In this document: piece by piece, positions 28,656 to 39,991 of the stretch
Layout: each line of letters starts with the position of its first letter
Position numbering within the stretch: position 1 is the stretch's first letter
Origin: Melieria omissa
Lineage: Eukaryota > Arthropoda > Insecta > Diptera > Ulidiidae
Direction: 5' to 3'
Length of the DNA: 64,000 nucleotides
NCBI GenBank assembly: GCA_963971225.1
Contig: OZ020269.1
Location: 930,001-994,000, forward strand
Made by a program: the position numbers and the translations under genes
Notes under the pieces: generated by a model
What the model was told of the DNA's origin: nothing
What the model saw: only the letters and a program-made list of their open reading frames with translations
Database searches by the model: none

Positions 28656-29890
28656 TCTCTTTCGCAAAAAACGTACATTTGTTAATTTGAATTTTTAAAT
28701 TCGCTTCACTGAGTTTCGTAAGCACTCGATTAACATCATTTGTGTGTTCTTGGAGACTTGTGGAAAAAATCAAAATGTCGTCTAAATAGACAGCACATAT
28801 TTTATTGATTAGGTCTCGCAAGATGCTGTTAATGAATCTTTGAAAAGTGGCGGGCGCATTCTTCAGCCCGAATGGCATACGAATGAACTCGAAGTGCCCA
28901 TACGGAGTGGAAAATGCAGTCTTCATCCGGTCTTCTTGCTTAACAAGAATTTGGTGAAACCCTTTTGCTAAATCAATTGTGGTGAAATATTGCGCTCGGC
29001 CTAATTTGTCTAATATATTATCAATATTTGGTATCGGAAATTTGTCGTCAACCGTTACACTATTTAACGCCCGATAATCGATCACAACCCTCCATTTCTT
29101 TTCACCTGAATTGTCGACTTTCTTGGGAACAATCCAAAGCGGACTATTATAGGGCGAATTGCTTACCTGAATAATTTTTTGCTTAAGCATGTCGTCAATT
29201 TGCCGGCAGATTTCCTTTTCGTGTACTTGTGGATAACGATAAAGTTTTGAGTAAACTGGTCTGTCTGTTATAGTTTTAATTTCATGTTCAATTATGTTTG
29301 TATTAGTAAGATTTTGCCCCTCTACGTAAATCAGGTCTTTATACAAATCAAGAATTTTGTTAACTGCTTGTTTTTCTTGTACATTTAAACCATAATATAA
29401 ATGGTCAAGAACTTGCTTATCAATATCGATTCCCTCTAGGATATATATTTCATTAAAGATATAAGGATATGATTGGTAGAACCTTATTGAATGGCCGTTT
29501 AACGTAGTTGTTTGTTTAGACATATCTATTATGCCATGCATTGGTGTTAGAATATTCTGCCCAATAATTGCATCAAAATTTTTTCCTTTAAAATCGGCTA
29601 GCTTCCATGACATAGTTGAATTCTCATTGAATTCTGTAGGAACACTTGTGATTATTTCGTGTGTAATGTTGGTAATATTATTCAATGATGTAAAATAAAT
29701 TGTTTGCTTAAGTGGGTATTTTTTATATTTTTGTAATTTATTCATATCAAGTAAAGAAGTAGTTGCACCTGTATCTATCAACGCTAATATTTTTTCATTA
29801 CCGATCGTTAACTCGATCAATGGTAATGAATTTCGGAGGCTGTTGTAAAAAAATTTACCTGATCGTCATTATTTGGAACATAAGAACCAC
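28656..29890 (-). pseudogene. pol: G17-a pol, first part: protease and reverse transcriptase
   Basis: A long open minus-strand frame holds protease (LALIDTGATTSLLDMNKL near 29760; FDAIIGQNIL) and reverse transcriptase (WRVVIDYRALNSVTVDDKFP, TTIDLAKGFHQILV, MPFGLKNAPATFQRFINS, catalytic AVYLDDILIFS near 28790). At 28655 it meets Mdg-c, whose insertion separates it from the fragment at 20441-20549. This part itself has no stop. Confidence 0.88.
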
Positions 29891-30790
29891 ACTGTACTTC
29901 TGTCTGCAAATGGTCGGCGGCATATTATAATCGTTGTTGTTTCTATTGTGATATTGAGCAGATGGAACTTGTATTGAATAATTACGATTGTTACTTCGCA
30001 TTTGAGAAGGTTGAGGCTGTGTTAAGTAAGACTGATTGTAATGTGGGTTCGAAAATGACTGCATATTGTAACTTCTATTTTGATTATTATAGGAATGTGG
30101 ATTCGTTTGTTGTGTATATGACTGATTAACTGAAGAAGACTGTCTATATGGCAATGTTGAACTTGGATATTGTTTATAATTTTCATAATTTTGTTTATTG
30201 TTTTTCCTAGAATTTCTTATATCAGTTTTATTCTCATTGCGAATTAAACCATTTTCTTCTAATATTTGAAAAGCGTCTCTTATATTAGTTGATTGAGAAT
30301 TTATAATGGCAGAAGCTCTATTGATGTCAATGTTATTTAAAAAGGTTAAGATAAATTTATCAACACGCTGTGGCTCATATTCTACTGGCTTTTCATAATC
30401 GAATTCGAATTTTTCATTTATTTTACAACAAATATCACAAAGATACTTAAAATAGTTTACTATATCATTGTTGATAGTTGTATGAGCGCATTTGTACAGC
30501 TCGTCGTAAGAGTCTCTTATACCAAAGTTTTTTATCAAAGCACGTTTTACACTCTCCCATGTCGGCGATGCACCCAATGTACGATGTATATTCAGAGCAG
30601 GTCCCTGTATTTTGTTGAGAATAACCCTTTGATGGACGTAGGCTCGTAATGCAGCTTGTTCTCCAATCAGCGCTTGTACCGACTCCACTTCTCTTGTAAA
30701 CGACGACAAAGCATATGTGTGGTCGCTTCTAAATATTTGGATGGTTTGAGCATCTTTTATAACGTCGCTCAGAGACAGTTGGAGAGCCAT
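29855..30790 (-). CDS. gag: G17-a gag (311 aa)
   Basis: ATG at 30790 (MALQLSLSDVIKDAQTIQIF). It resembles G17-b gag (62821-63771) along its length: FTREVESVQALIGEQ, KIQGPALNIHRTLG, GIRDSYDELYKCA, NEKFEFDYEKPVEYEP, then a Gln/Asn/Tyr-rich tail with no zinc knuckle, as known for this group. It overlaps the pol frame at its end. Confidence 0.85.
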   Translation of the reverse strand: MALQLSLSDVIKDAQTIQIFRSDHTYALSSFTREVESVQALIGEQAALRAYVHQRVILNKIQGPALNIHRTLGASPTWESVKRALIKNFGIRDSYDELYKCAHTTINNDIVNYFKYLCDICCKINEKFEFDYEKPVEYEPQRVDKFILTFLNNIDINRASAIINSQSTNIRDAFQILEENGLIRNENKTDIRNSRKNNKQNYENYKQYPSSTLPYRQSSSVNQSYTQQTNPHSYNNQNRSYNMQSFSNPHYNQSYLTQPQPSQMRSNNRNYSIQVPSAQYHNRNNNDYNMPPTICRQKYSVVLMFQIMTIR

Positions 30791-31257
30791 TGTAATTAGT
30801 GAGTTACTAAGTGTTCTAGTGAGTTACTAAGTATTTTATGCACAGTTACTGTTCTTTTTATGAGTTGATATGTTCTTCTTGTTTTTGTAACGGGAATATT
30901 AACACCGCTAAGGGCAAATAGGTCTAGGCGTCTATTTTAGAATTTGATGTCTTTTATATATAGGTATATATATATTTTTTTTTTCACTTTTCTTGTGTTT
31001 TTAATAGTTCGTGTTTTTGTTGCAACACGGTTGTGGACACAGCAAGTTTATTTTCATTGCGTTATACACTTTTTCGAAAATTTCAATTTAGTTTATATAT
31101 TTTGAAGTTTGAGTTTTTCTCATACTTTGAATGTATATAGTACTTTTGTTAAAATTTTAACTTCAGTTAATTATTTTCCACTGAGGTAACTTTCGTAAGC
31201 CTCGTTCCACTAAACTTTAGTTCAGCGATATGTTTTGGGTTCGCCGTAGACTGCGCC
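30791..31257 (-). other. G17-a 5' leader and primer binding site
   Basis: Between 5' LTR and gag. The sense strand after the LTR reads GGCGCAGTCTACGGCGAACC; the first part matches the TGGCGCAGTC primer site of G17-b and suggests a tRNA-Ser primer (from memory). The rest is AT-rich with no recognised signal. Confidence 0.7.
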
Positions 31258-31487
31258 AGTTATAATAAAACACGGTTTTGATTGTGTAAGACTCAACTCT
31301 TTACTGTCTAATTATTGAATGACAAAATGCTAACTGACTTAAAGTGGTGAAAAATGAAAAATCAAAGATGAGAGATTACATATACTCTTTTTAACTTATA
31401 ATAATGTGTGTAATATGTAACTCTTATACTATGCATATATATATATATGTATGAATATATCTACAATAACATGTAGAATATGTAACT
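31258..31487 (-). repeat. G17-a 5' LTR (230 bp)
   Basis: The sense strand begins AGTTACATATTCTACATG and ends TTTTATTATAACT. It differs little from the 3' LTR; the AT dinucleotide run is two bases longer. Confidence 0.9.
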
Positions 31488-32120
31488 CGCGTGCTCGCGA
31501 CGGCGAAAAGCGAGAGAGAGAGAGAAAATAGGTTGTCAAAAGTTAACCTGCGCTCAGGCCAGTGCTGCCAGGCCACGTCAAATGTCGCGTGCGATCATGC
31601 CAGTGGTGCCACGCCACACACTATTTACAACGTTAATGGCCCCTAGCGAAAACAACTGCATGCTTCTTCTTCTTGTAAACATACGCCATTTCTTTAAAAT
31701 TGCATAGCCTTATTTACATACGAGAATTAACTTAAACATTTATTTGCTTATATTTTTATGAGGTGTTACGGTATTTGGATGTCACCCTAAGTGTATGTTT
31801 ATGAAGCCTGCCATGTTTTTTGCGTACCTCAGGGAATACTTGTATCTGGTCCACCGTGCATACGCTATTGCCAACGTTAATGGCCCCTAGCGAAAACAAC
31901 TCAATGCTTCTTCTTCTTGTAAAGATACGCCATTTCAAGCAATAATGGCCGCTAACGAAAACAACTCAATTCTTCTTCTTATTTAAAAAATACGCCATTT
32001 TAAGCAATAATGGCCGCTAGTAAAAACTAATCAATAGATGCTGCTTCTTCTTTTAGGCATTCAATGGATGCCCTGCGCGCAAATAGTGCACTCGTTACAT
32101 CTTGGGACACGAGGTATTTA
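31488..32120. repeat. Block M, copy 1 (dispersed repeat, no gene)
   Basis: Part of it recurs at 61265-61410, inverted at 55202-55388, and at 33.5-34.03 and 60.84-61.70 kb. It contains a (GA)n run, and a motif CCCCTAGCGAAAACAACT followed by CTTCTTCTTCTTGTAAA that repeats imperfectly three or four times (31636, 31880, 31945, 32005). The TGTTACAAG (16508) and CTCGTTACA (about 32096) ends could mark an LTR, but this is unproven. Confidence 0.6.
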
Positions 32121-33408
32121 TCAGGTCAGTCCATAAGTTCGTGCGTTTTTCTTAGGTGGTTTTAAAATAAATAAAAAAGGAGTTTTCGGTATTTATTTAT
32201 CAATAATATATTTTCCTGCATTATTTACAATGTCTTCCCAATGGTTATGCAAATTTTTAATTCTCTGCTCAAAATATTGTTTGTCCTTGGAGCCGAAATA
32301 CGCATCGATATCCCTTTTTATAGCTCCTTTTGAGGTGTAGTTCTTATTACCCATATGGGACTGAAGTCCGCGGAAAAGATGATTATCGCAAGGTGTAATA
32401 TCCGGAGAGTATGGTGGATGCGGAATTAGCTCCCATCTCATTCAGCTCATTCAGCTTGCCTAAGGTCTGTTCTGCGGTATGCGGTTTTGCGTTGTCGTAC
32501 TGAAACACAAGTTTGCGTCTATTGGCTAAAGGTGGCCGATTTTTTGCAAGTGCTTCATTCAGTTTGGATAGTTGATGGCAATAATAATCAGCTGTGATCG
32601 TCTGGTTTGGTTTCAGCAGATCAAAATAAACGACACCGGTCATATCCCACGAAATAAGCAGGAGAATCTTCTTGGGATGCAGGCCATCTCTGGGGGTTGG
32701 GTCTGGTGGTTCACCTTATCTAACCACTGGCGTTTGCGAGCAAGATTGTTGTAAAGGACCCATTTTTCATCCCCAGTAACAATACGGTTCAAAAGCTCTC
32801 ATTTCTAAGCCGCTGCAGCAGCTCAGAACACACATTCACTCTCTGCTGTATTCACACTATTTGCGACAGGAAGTTTATGCGGAACCCATTTTCCAAGCTA
32901 TGGAACCTTGCCCAAGTGAACCAGGTGCCTGTAAACTATTCTATGTGATGAATTGAGCCTTTCAGCCATCATATCGACTGTCAAACTTGGCTCTGCTTCC
33001 ACGAGTTCCAGCAAGGCGTCGGAGTTAAGGACCTAAGGACGACCAGAGCTTGAGGCATCCCCAGCGTCACAGTCACCACTTCGGAATTTGGAAAACCACT
33101 TTTGCGCAATCCTTAAACTCACGGCATTCTCCCAATAAGCTGCGTTTATTTCTGCAGCAGCAGTTGTTGCATTTTTTCCACTTTTATAAAAAAAATACAA
33201 AATATGCCTCTTGTACTCGTTCGAAGATTTCATTTTATTTTTTAACAAAGCGTGCGTCTATCCGCGATTAAAATCACTTGTTGAATGCACAATACACCAG
33301 AGAAAATTAAAAAAATTCCGTTATCTACCACGAATAATTGTTTGTATGCAAAAAGCGCCTATTCTGAAACTATTGGAAAAAAACGCACGAACTTATGGAC
33401 TGACCTGA
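32121..33408 (-). mobile_element. Mar-2: near full-length mariner (1288 bp)
   Basis: Terminal inverted repeats TCAGGTCAGTCCATAAGTTC / GAACTTATGGACTGACCTGA continue to GTGCGTTTTT. TA target duplications lie at 32119-32120 and 33409-33410. Size and layout are those of a complete mariner, with the transposase on the minus strand. Confidence 0.92.
32193..33248 (-). pseudogene. Mar-2 transposase, broken
   Basis: The N-terminal helix-turn-helix part (MKSSNEYKRHILYFFYKSGK, QKWFSKFRSGDCDAGDASSS) is at 33033-33248. The middle (YFDLLKPNQTITADYY, FQYDNAKPHTA) is at 32383-32643, and the end (HPPYSPDITPCDNHLF, FGSKDKQYFEQRI) at 32193-32441. Second and third catalytic aspartates are visible (YDNAKPH, TPCDNH). 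At least three frame breaks separate the parts. Confidence 0.85.
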
Positions 33409-33410
33409 TA

Positions 33411-34031
33411 TTTAATGATTATTTGTTTTCATATAAGAGCCAGCAAGCAGTTGATTGAATTATTAATGCGAGGCATTGCATTGGTTTCGGTATCTACATA
33501 GCTCGTCTATTTTATTAAGCGAGATATATATTTAATTTTATGAATCGTGCTCAAGTGAATTTCTTTAACACTTCATAGCCTTATTTACATATAAGAAGTT
33601 ATTAAATCACTCTATTCTGTTTATTTTACTAAGCAACATATCTATATTTAATTTCAGGAATCGTGTTTTAGTACATTTCTTTAAAATTTCATAGCCTTAT
33701 TTACATACGAGAATTTACTTAATCATTTATTTGCTTATATTTTGATAAGGTGTTACGCTGGATATCACCCTATTTGTATGTTTATGAAGCCTGCCATGTG
33801 TTCTGCGTAAATAAGGGAATACTTGTATGTGTGTATTTCTTTTTTCTTTCGGCTGGGCCACCGAACATACACTATTGCCAACGTTAATGGCCCCTAGCGA
33901 AAACAACTCAATGCTTCTTCTTCTTGTAAACATACGCCATTTCAAGCAATAATGGCCGCTACCTCCTTCTTGTATGCATATTCATATGATTGTGCAAACC
34001 AACAATGGCCGCTAGTAAAAACTACTCATTA
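33411..34031. repeat. Block M, copy 2 (no gene)
   Basis: Matches 60.84-61.19 kb and then 61.52-61.70 kb, including GGTGTTACG, GAAGCCTGCCATG and the CCCCTAGCGAAAACAACT motif. It ends at the P-1 insertion. Confidence 0.65.
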
Positions 34032-34039
34032 GATGCTAC

Positions 34040-34659
34040 CAAAGAATATACAATATAAAGAATACGCATCTTCGCAAATTTGTCAAGCGTGTTTCTTGAC
34101 GCGGGCGGGAAGAGATGAGCGGAGGCATAGGTTGCGGCACATTTATTACGCTCATACAATCGAATGGCATAGGGCAAGCTAGAATTTGCAATATTTTCAT
34201 TATCAAGAGGAAGCAAGCGTCGGCACAGTGAGAGCGTAATAATATTAAGGCTCTCTGTTTTGCTCACACAAAGCACAACGGCTTCGTTCGCTGCTAAACA
34301 AAATTTTGTGTACTCACTTCAGACACATTGAAACAATCAACCACCAAAAATGCCAACAAAAGCACAGTGTCAATGGTGCGCGCTCGTTTTTTTGTACGTA
34401 GCTATTTTTGCTAGCGATCGCTTTCGCTTGAAAAAATTCGCTGAGGACAGCTCATTATCAATCCAGTCGTTGCGTTGTTTGGTTACGTATTTTCGTATGC
34501 CTTGCGATTGAATTTGTTTAAATTGAACAATTTGAATACATTTTGACGTGGTTGAATCCCAAAAAATTTGTTTAAATTGAACAATTTGAATACATTTTGA
34601 CGTGGTTGAATCCCAAAAAATTTGTCTAAATTGAAAAATTTGAACACCTTTTGACGTGG
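34040..34659 (+). other. P-1 5' non-coding region
   Basis: Between the left end and the transposase ATG. It holds the 54-bp repeats in its right third. I see no other gene. Confidence 0.6.
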
Positions 34660-34673
34660 ATGATGAATATCGA
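34513..34673 (+). repeat. 54-bp tandem repeat x3 leading into the transposase start
   Basis: Units begin TTTGTTTAAATTGAACAATT at 34513, 34567 and (diverged) 34621. The first two are almost identical. The third carries the transposase ATG (34660) within its last bases. An extra copy number effect on promoter or internal binding sites is possible (inference). Confidence 0.9.
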
Positions 34674-37202
34674 TAAAAAGAAAAATTGTCTAAGGTCTGG
34701 GCTGAAATGCTGCGTGTCCAGCTGTAATAAATCAATGCGAGATGATGATAATGTAAAACTTTTTAGCTTTCCTTCCGCTGATACTCCCATGGGTCAAATA
34801 TGGCGTCAAAAATGTGGTATTGCAGAAAATGATTGCCGCAAAAGGTTAGTTATTTGCAAAGAACATTTCTGCAGCTCATTTATTTGGAAAAAAAAATTAA
34901 AACATGGGGCGGTGCCCACATTGAACATAAATGAAGCTGCTGGTTTTGATGACGACGACTATGACCTATCTTTCGAACCCAAAATGGCAAAATTCAGCGA
35001 TGCTGTTGAAGGCGTTTGTAGCAATTGCCACAAATATGTCAAATTAGCTGAATTTAATAGGAAACAAAGCCGAAGTATAATGCAAAAATACAAAGAATTG
35101 AAAAAACAGTTCCAAAAGAGTGGCATTAAAAAGAGCTCAAGCCACAAATCTAAGCTTGTTAATGTTAAAAAAACAATAGAGTCTTTAGAGGGCATCAGCA
35201 ACGAATCGAAAACTTTTTGTAATTTATTAATTAGCTCACGCCCAAAGGAATATTCCGAAGACGTTAAATTTTTGGCCCAAAATATATACTATGTCTCCCA
35301 GTCCACCTATTCGTTTATGAGAAACAAATTAAATCTTAATTTACCTCACATTTCAACTCTGAATCGTTGGGCGCCAATTAAATATCTTCAACCTGGTTTC
35401 AAAAATACCGGCTTTGAAAATATTAGGCAAAAGTGCTTAGAGCTAAAAAATGCAGAAAAAAGTAATATGGTATTATTGATGGATGAAATGGCCATAAAAA
35501 GGGAATTAAGGTACAATACCAAATTAGATATAATAGATGGTTATGAAGATGATGGTTTCCAAAGGACGAATAAAATTGGGAAACAGATGTGTGTCTTCAT
35601 GCTTAAATCGATGTTCTCACATTGGGCCATAGTTTTCAATTATTTCATTTCCGAAAATGGGCTTTGTGGCGAGACGTTATGCAAAATAATCAAACAAAAT
35701 ATTATTATTTTGTCAGAGTTTGGGGTTTCAATTAGTGTCGTAGTATGTGACCAAGGTTCAACCAACAGAAAGTGTTTCACGGCTTTGGGAGTATCGGTAG
35801 AAACGCCCTTTTTTGAATATGCTAACAAAAAAGTATATTGTATGTTTGATTTCCCACACCTCGTAAAATCTTTACGAAATGGCCTTTTAGGCAGTGATTT
35901 GAGTACACCTGATGGTACAGTTAGCTTCAAAATTTCAAAATTATACGTGAACTATGGGAAACAGAGATAAATGCAAAAGCCAAGATGTGCACAAAACTAA
36001 CAAGACAGCACATCTTCCCAAATTCATTTGAAAAAATGCGCGTCAAGTTTGCAACTCAGGTTTTCAGTCGGACAGTCCAGGCTGCCATAAGAACAATAGT
36101 TGACACCAAAGGATTTAAACAATGTTCCAAAGAAATGGCGTTATCTACTGCTAATTTTATTTCAAAAATAGACAAATTATTTGACTGTATGAACAGCGGC
36201 GCATTGCACGCAGATAACGTGTACAGATCAGCCATTCAACAAAATAATGCTCCACATAACTTTATAAAAGAATTTCTGCAATATTTGCAACAAATTTCAT
36301 TTGTGGACAAAAGTAAAAGAGTGTACTTCTTAGATGGTATAAAATTAACATTATCATCTTTATTACTGTTACTTGAAGATATTTTTAATCAAAATCAAGA
36401 AATTTTTTTTGTAATGACGAAATTTTTAAACCAAGATAAATTGGAAAATTTGTTTTCGCGCCTGCGACAAAGAGGAGGAAACAATAATAATCCATCCGTC
36501 GCAGAAATAAACACCATATTGGCTAGATTAATGTCCGCAAAAATCGTAAAATCTAGTACAACAACGAATTGCGAAGATGTGTATAAAAATACTTTTCAGG
36601 TTGATCCTATAATGCCTAGTGAAGAAAATGCGATCGGCCTTGCAGTTGATGAACAAGAAACAACTGCGAATTTTCATATTGATTTTGATTGCGATGCATA
36701 TACCAACTACTTTTTAGAAGATGTGTTCAATAATTGCACCGAGCTCAATTTGGAGCTAGTATCTGTAAGATATTTTATAGGATACGTAGCTTATAAAGTA
36801 TTGCCAAAATTGAATTGTGACAAATGTCAGGAAATACTTCGAAAGGAAGACGAAGTACTTTCTGCTCCCAGTGAGCTCTTCATTTTCCATAAAAACTACC
36901 AATCAGTGACTGATTTCGGAAACTTGGTTGCCCCTTCTCAATCTTTTCTCGAAGTTTGCAAAAAACATATAATTATTTTTCACAAAATTTTCACAGAACA
37001 ACCACAAAAAAGTGGAATTAAAGCCTTTATTATTGATGAATGTAAAAAGGTGACTGCAGAATGGTTTGGTAATGATTGTGCCGATCACAGAATTCAAACA
37101 TTAGATTTTTTGATTTTAGTACTTTTAAGAAAACATTGCTTTTGGGTTAAAGAAAAAAGTGCAAACACTACACAAAGAAAACTTAAAATAATTCGCAATT
37201 AA
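34660..37202 (+). pseudogene. P-1 transposase with THAP domain, one frameshift
   Basis: P-type transposase, a GTP-dependent cut-and-paste enzyme. The ATG at 34660 is used; the upstream TTG is ignored. Order: C2CH THAP zinc finger (LKCCVSSCNKS, then CKEHF, then GAVPTLN; about residues 10-75); coiled coil rich in Lys (about 125-175); RNase H-like catalytic core with acidic residues in LLMDEMAIKREL, VVVCDQGSTNRKCF and MFDFPHLVKSLRN; and a C-terminal part (36000-37202) with NLFSRLRQRGGNNNNPS. The frame is lost between about 35945 and 35985, and the downstream part is open in another frame to the stop at 37202. Everything else looks intact. Confidence 0.9.
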
Positions 37203-38313
37203 TTCATTAATTCATGATTACTTAGCAAAACAAATTTAAAAAAAAATTTGCATTTACAAAAAAAAAAAAAAGAAACTGGATTATTTTCCTTACATATACA
37301 TTATTCTTTTTTAACATTGGATATGCTCCGGTCGAAATTGCTTCTTTGTTCAAAACATGTGGTCAAAATATATTTTTAAGTCATTTGAATAAATCATTGA
37401 AGAACCGCAAACCAATGACTCGCTTCAAATAATTTTTTTTCATTAAAATGAAATAAATATGAATGGTGAAATCGTACTTCATTTATTTATTTTTTGTTGT
37501 TTCGCATCTTTCTTGCTAGACGTTCCCATAAACTAAAAATCTTACAGGTTAAGGGGCTATCTTGGTGTAAATCTTAAAAAGTTCAACACTTTTTTGGAAT
37601 TTTGTGATGAACAAGTAGTTGAATATTTTTAATTTACAAACTTCCACAAAAATTGCCTGAATTTTTAAGGTTTAAACTAGCCGATTAAACTAATTTTTAA
37701 ATGAATTTTATTTACAATATTAGATTTTCTTACTTTAGTTCTTTTAAGCAAGCGTTATATGTGGTCCGTAAAAAAAGTTCCAAAGATCGGGACGGAGAAT
37801 TATGACGGGCTTATGAAAACGTCTTCATTTCTTTCCAATTTCCCTTTTTATCTAATTGTCTTTGTTGATTACTTATTATTTACTTTTTTTGCCTGTAGCG
37901 ATCATATAGGTCGCCATGCCAGCCATATTTTATTTTCTTTTCTATGACTTTGCGCACACTACAGTCGGCAGTGAGTTCAGGAGCAATATGCGACGCCGTG
38001 CAGGCTTATAGAAGAAGAACAAAAGCCAGCCAGAAAATAGAAATCGTTTTACAATTTCAGCTTTTCGCCAGCGCAACAACAAGAACAACAGCACATCGTC
38101 TTCCTCCTCTTCGGACAATTGAGCGAGAATGAACGAGTGAGCACAGACGCGGCATTCGTGTTCTATGATTTGCGCTCAGAGCATTCTGCTGTCGTTTGAA
38201 GTGTTTCCTCTCGTTGTCTACCCCCCGCATCTAGAAGACGGGTGGCGATATCACCACCCGCATACAAATTTTTGCTTCTATGAGATGCACACTCTTTATG
38301 TTTCATACTTTTT
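37203..38313 (+). other. P-1 3' region, no gene recognised
   Basis: AT-rich with poly(A)-like runs near 37257, then GC-richer DNA (37950-38290) with CCCCCCGCATCTAGAAGACG near the right end. No protein domain was seen; part may be an older insertion. Confidence 0.5.
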
Positions 38314-38321
38314 GATGCTAC

Positions 38322-38770
38322 TCATTCTTACACCTGTTGTTTTGTTTATTTAAAATGTATAGCTATGTCGTTTTCTCCTGTTATTCCTGTCACTCAGTCT
38401 GTCCCACAGTCCTCGCACACATGAAATATTGACATTTTAGAACGCAACAAATGTATAGCTGTCTCGCTTGATTTTTGGTGAAAATATGCCTGTTTGTTGA
38501 ATACTAAAATATACAGGTTTGCTGACTTTTAAAATATTCTGCTTTGACTTCTTGATTTTTAATTACTTTTTCAAATAACATTTACTTATTTATAAAATAT
38601 GGAAAGAGTAAATATTTATGATAAACATTTGTATAAATTAATAAAAAATTAATATTTACAAAAAAGATGAAAATAAATTATTTATTTTTCTTGATAAGTT
38701 TGATAAAAATACTAAAAAGACTTACTAATACAAAAAAAATTAAATAAATAAAATTCAAAAAAACTAAAAA
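38322..38770. repeat. Block shared with 61.71-62.13 kb
   Basis: The sequence from TCATTCTTACACCTG to AAATTAAATAAATAAAATTC matches 61709-62134. In the second copy G17-b interrupts it after TTAAATAAA, so this copy (about 38747) is the empty site of G17-b. No gene. Confidence 0.8.
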
Positions 38771-38881
38771 TAATATATTGATAATACTATTAAATTATCA
38801 ATAAATTAATACTAAAATTTAACTAAAATAATACTTAAACTAATTTAAATTAACACTATATACATTGTTTAATAATTTTTT

Positions 38882-39179
38882 TTAATAAACTACTTTTGCT
38901 TCTGCCGGTGGTGGCTTAAATAAACTGCTCCCCTTGAGCTTGGAAAATATCTGCAAAGAAAGAAAAACAGTTTCAATTATAATAGTTATTTATTTGGGAT
39001 TGTAATGATATATCGTATATGATCTTATCCACCAACTTAAGCTTGTTTAAGGCCCGCTTTTCCCACCTTCCATCCCAGTTAAACTTGATCAGAAAGCTGT
39101 CCGAAAACATTTGACGCAAGAGTGCTTCAATATCCAGCGAAGTGCCTTTTATAGCATAAAGGTGAGAAATCTTATACAA
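38882..39179 (-). CDS. DUF4806-like two-exon fragment, possible host gene
   Basis: The minus strand at about 39010-39179 encodes HLYAIKGTSLDIEALLRQ, MFSDSFLIKFNWDGRWEKRA and LNKLKLVDKIIYDI. This fits the end of the insect DUF4806 domain (a helix, then K-(N/S)W-G---K-AL--L-L). A 3' splice site follows on the minus strand: pyrimidine tract and CAG (38951-38953), then IFSKLKGSSLFKPPPAEAKV and TAA at 38882-38884. The donor was not resolved and the N-terminal part was not found. Family call is from memory. Confidence 0.45.
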
Positions 39180-39199
39180 ATGGAATAAAGAAAATATTA

Positions 39200-39991
39200 G
39201 ATTATCGTTCTTAAAAATTATTCTTCCTATACTGAAATAATAATAATAACGCTAACATTAAACGACTTTTACAGGAGGACGAAAAACAAACAACAAGGCG
39301 TGATTTAGCCAGTTTCGACCACCTTAGAAATACCTTTACAAAGGTCTAATTGTGGCCACAATCAATACTGAACGCAATACTGAAATTACCATAGCTTCAA
39401 CAAAGTCCTTGTTTTTTGTTTTTCCTCAATGTCCATGTTAACATCTAGAGTTGAAATTGGTAAGGTATTTGCACATTTCCACAATTTTTTTATTTGGGGT
39501 TTTCCTCGTCATCATCGACCCCGTAGTACACTAGTCAGAACAATAATGATAAAATAAAGATTACGACATCCGGCTGATGACGTCACTGGTGAAAATTTAG
39601 AAGGTGACCATTTCGGAGTGCAATATTTTATTTGTATTATTCGTGCGTATATTCATTTTTAAGACTGAAAACACGTTTATACAAATATTTTTGGACAGTG
39701 TAATCAATTTCTGTCAATTCTGCAATGACAATTGCAGAATTTTGCTAGAACAAAATCTAGCTTCTCCTTGTATTTTTCCTCATCTTGAAAAAACCTTAAA
39801 TTATTTTCATTCGTTATGAAAAATTTGATTGGTCAATGGAATTTTTTTGAATATTGTTACTATTTAACGCGAAAATTTTACCAAAACAGTATGCAATCTT
39901 TGGAATAATACAAAATACAAAACTTAACGTTTTCGTGAAAACCGTTTGTAACAATTATAAAGAGTTTTTGATAGAAAACAAAACGTAAACA
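39200..39991. other. No feature recognised
   Basis: AT-rich, apparently single-copy within the window. No domain, repeat or RNA gene was seen on either strand. It may hold introns or upstream sequence of the neighbouring exon candidates. Confidence 0.4.

Larger units (their letters stand above)
16543..31487 (-). mobile_element. G17-a: 17.6/297-like retrotransposon carrying nested insertions
   Basis: The two LTRs (16543-16770 and 31258-31487) bound a minus-strand element. TSD CGCG lies at 16539-16542 and 31488-31491, and the empty site is at 61265-61268 (GCTCGCGTGCTCGCG). Inside are TT-1, Mar-1 and Mdg-c. Gag and the first part of pol are open; the rest of pol is broken. No env frame lies between integrase and the 3' LTR. 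LTR ends AGTTAC and TAACT, 4-bp duplication and a tRNA-Ser-type primer site fit the 17.6/297 group. Confidence 0.9.
34040..38313 (+). mobile_element. P-1: P-family DNA transposon (4274 bp)
   Basis: The 8-bp duplication GATGCTAC at 34032-34039 and 38314-38321 matches the P-element rule. The intact site GATGCTAC is at 61701-61708 with the same flanks (ACTCATTA, TCATTCTTACAC). Imperfect inverted ends of about 31 bp: CAAAGAATATACAATATAAA at left against AAAAAGTATGAAACATAAAG read inward at right, both reaching GCATCT. It codes a THAP/P-type transposase and is longer than the roughly 2.9 kb canonical P. Confidence 0.9.

Noticed and set aside
16508..32096. Block M as a solo LTR (TGTTACAAG ... CTCGTTACA)
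   Set aside because: Ends suggest it, but no target duplication could be verified and other copies do not stop at these bases.
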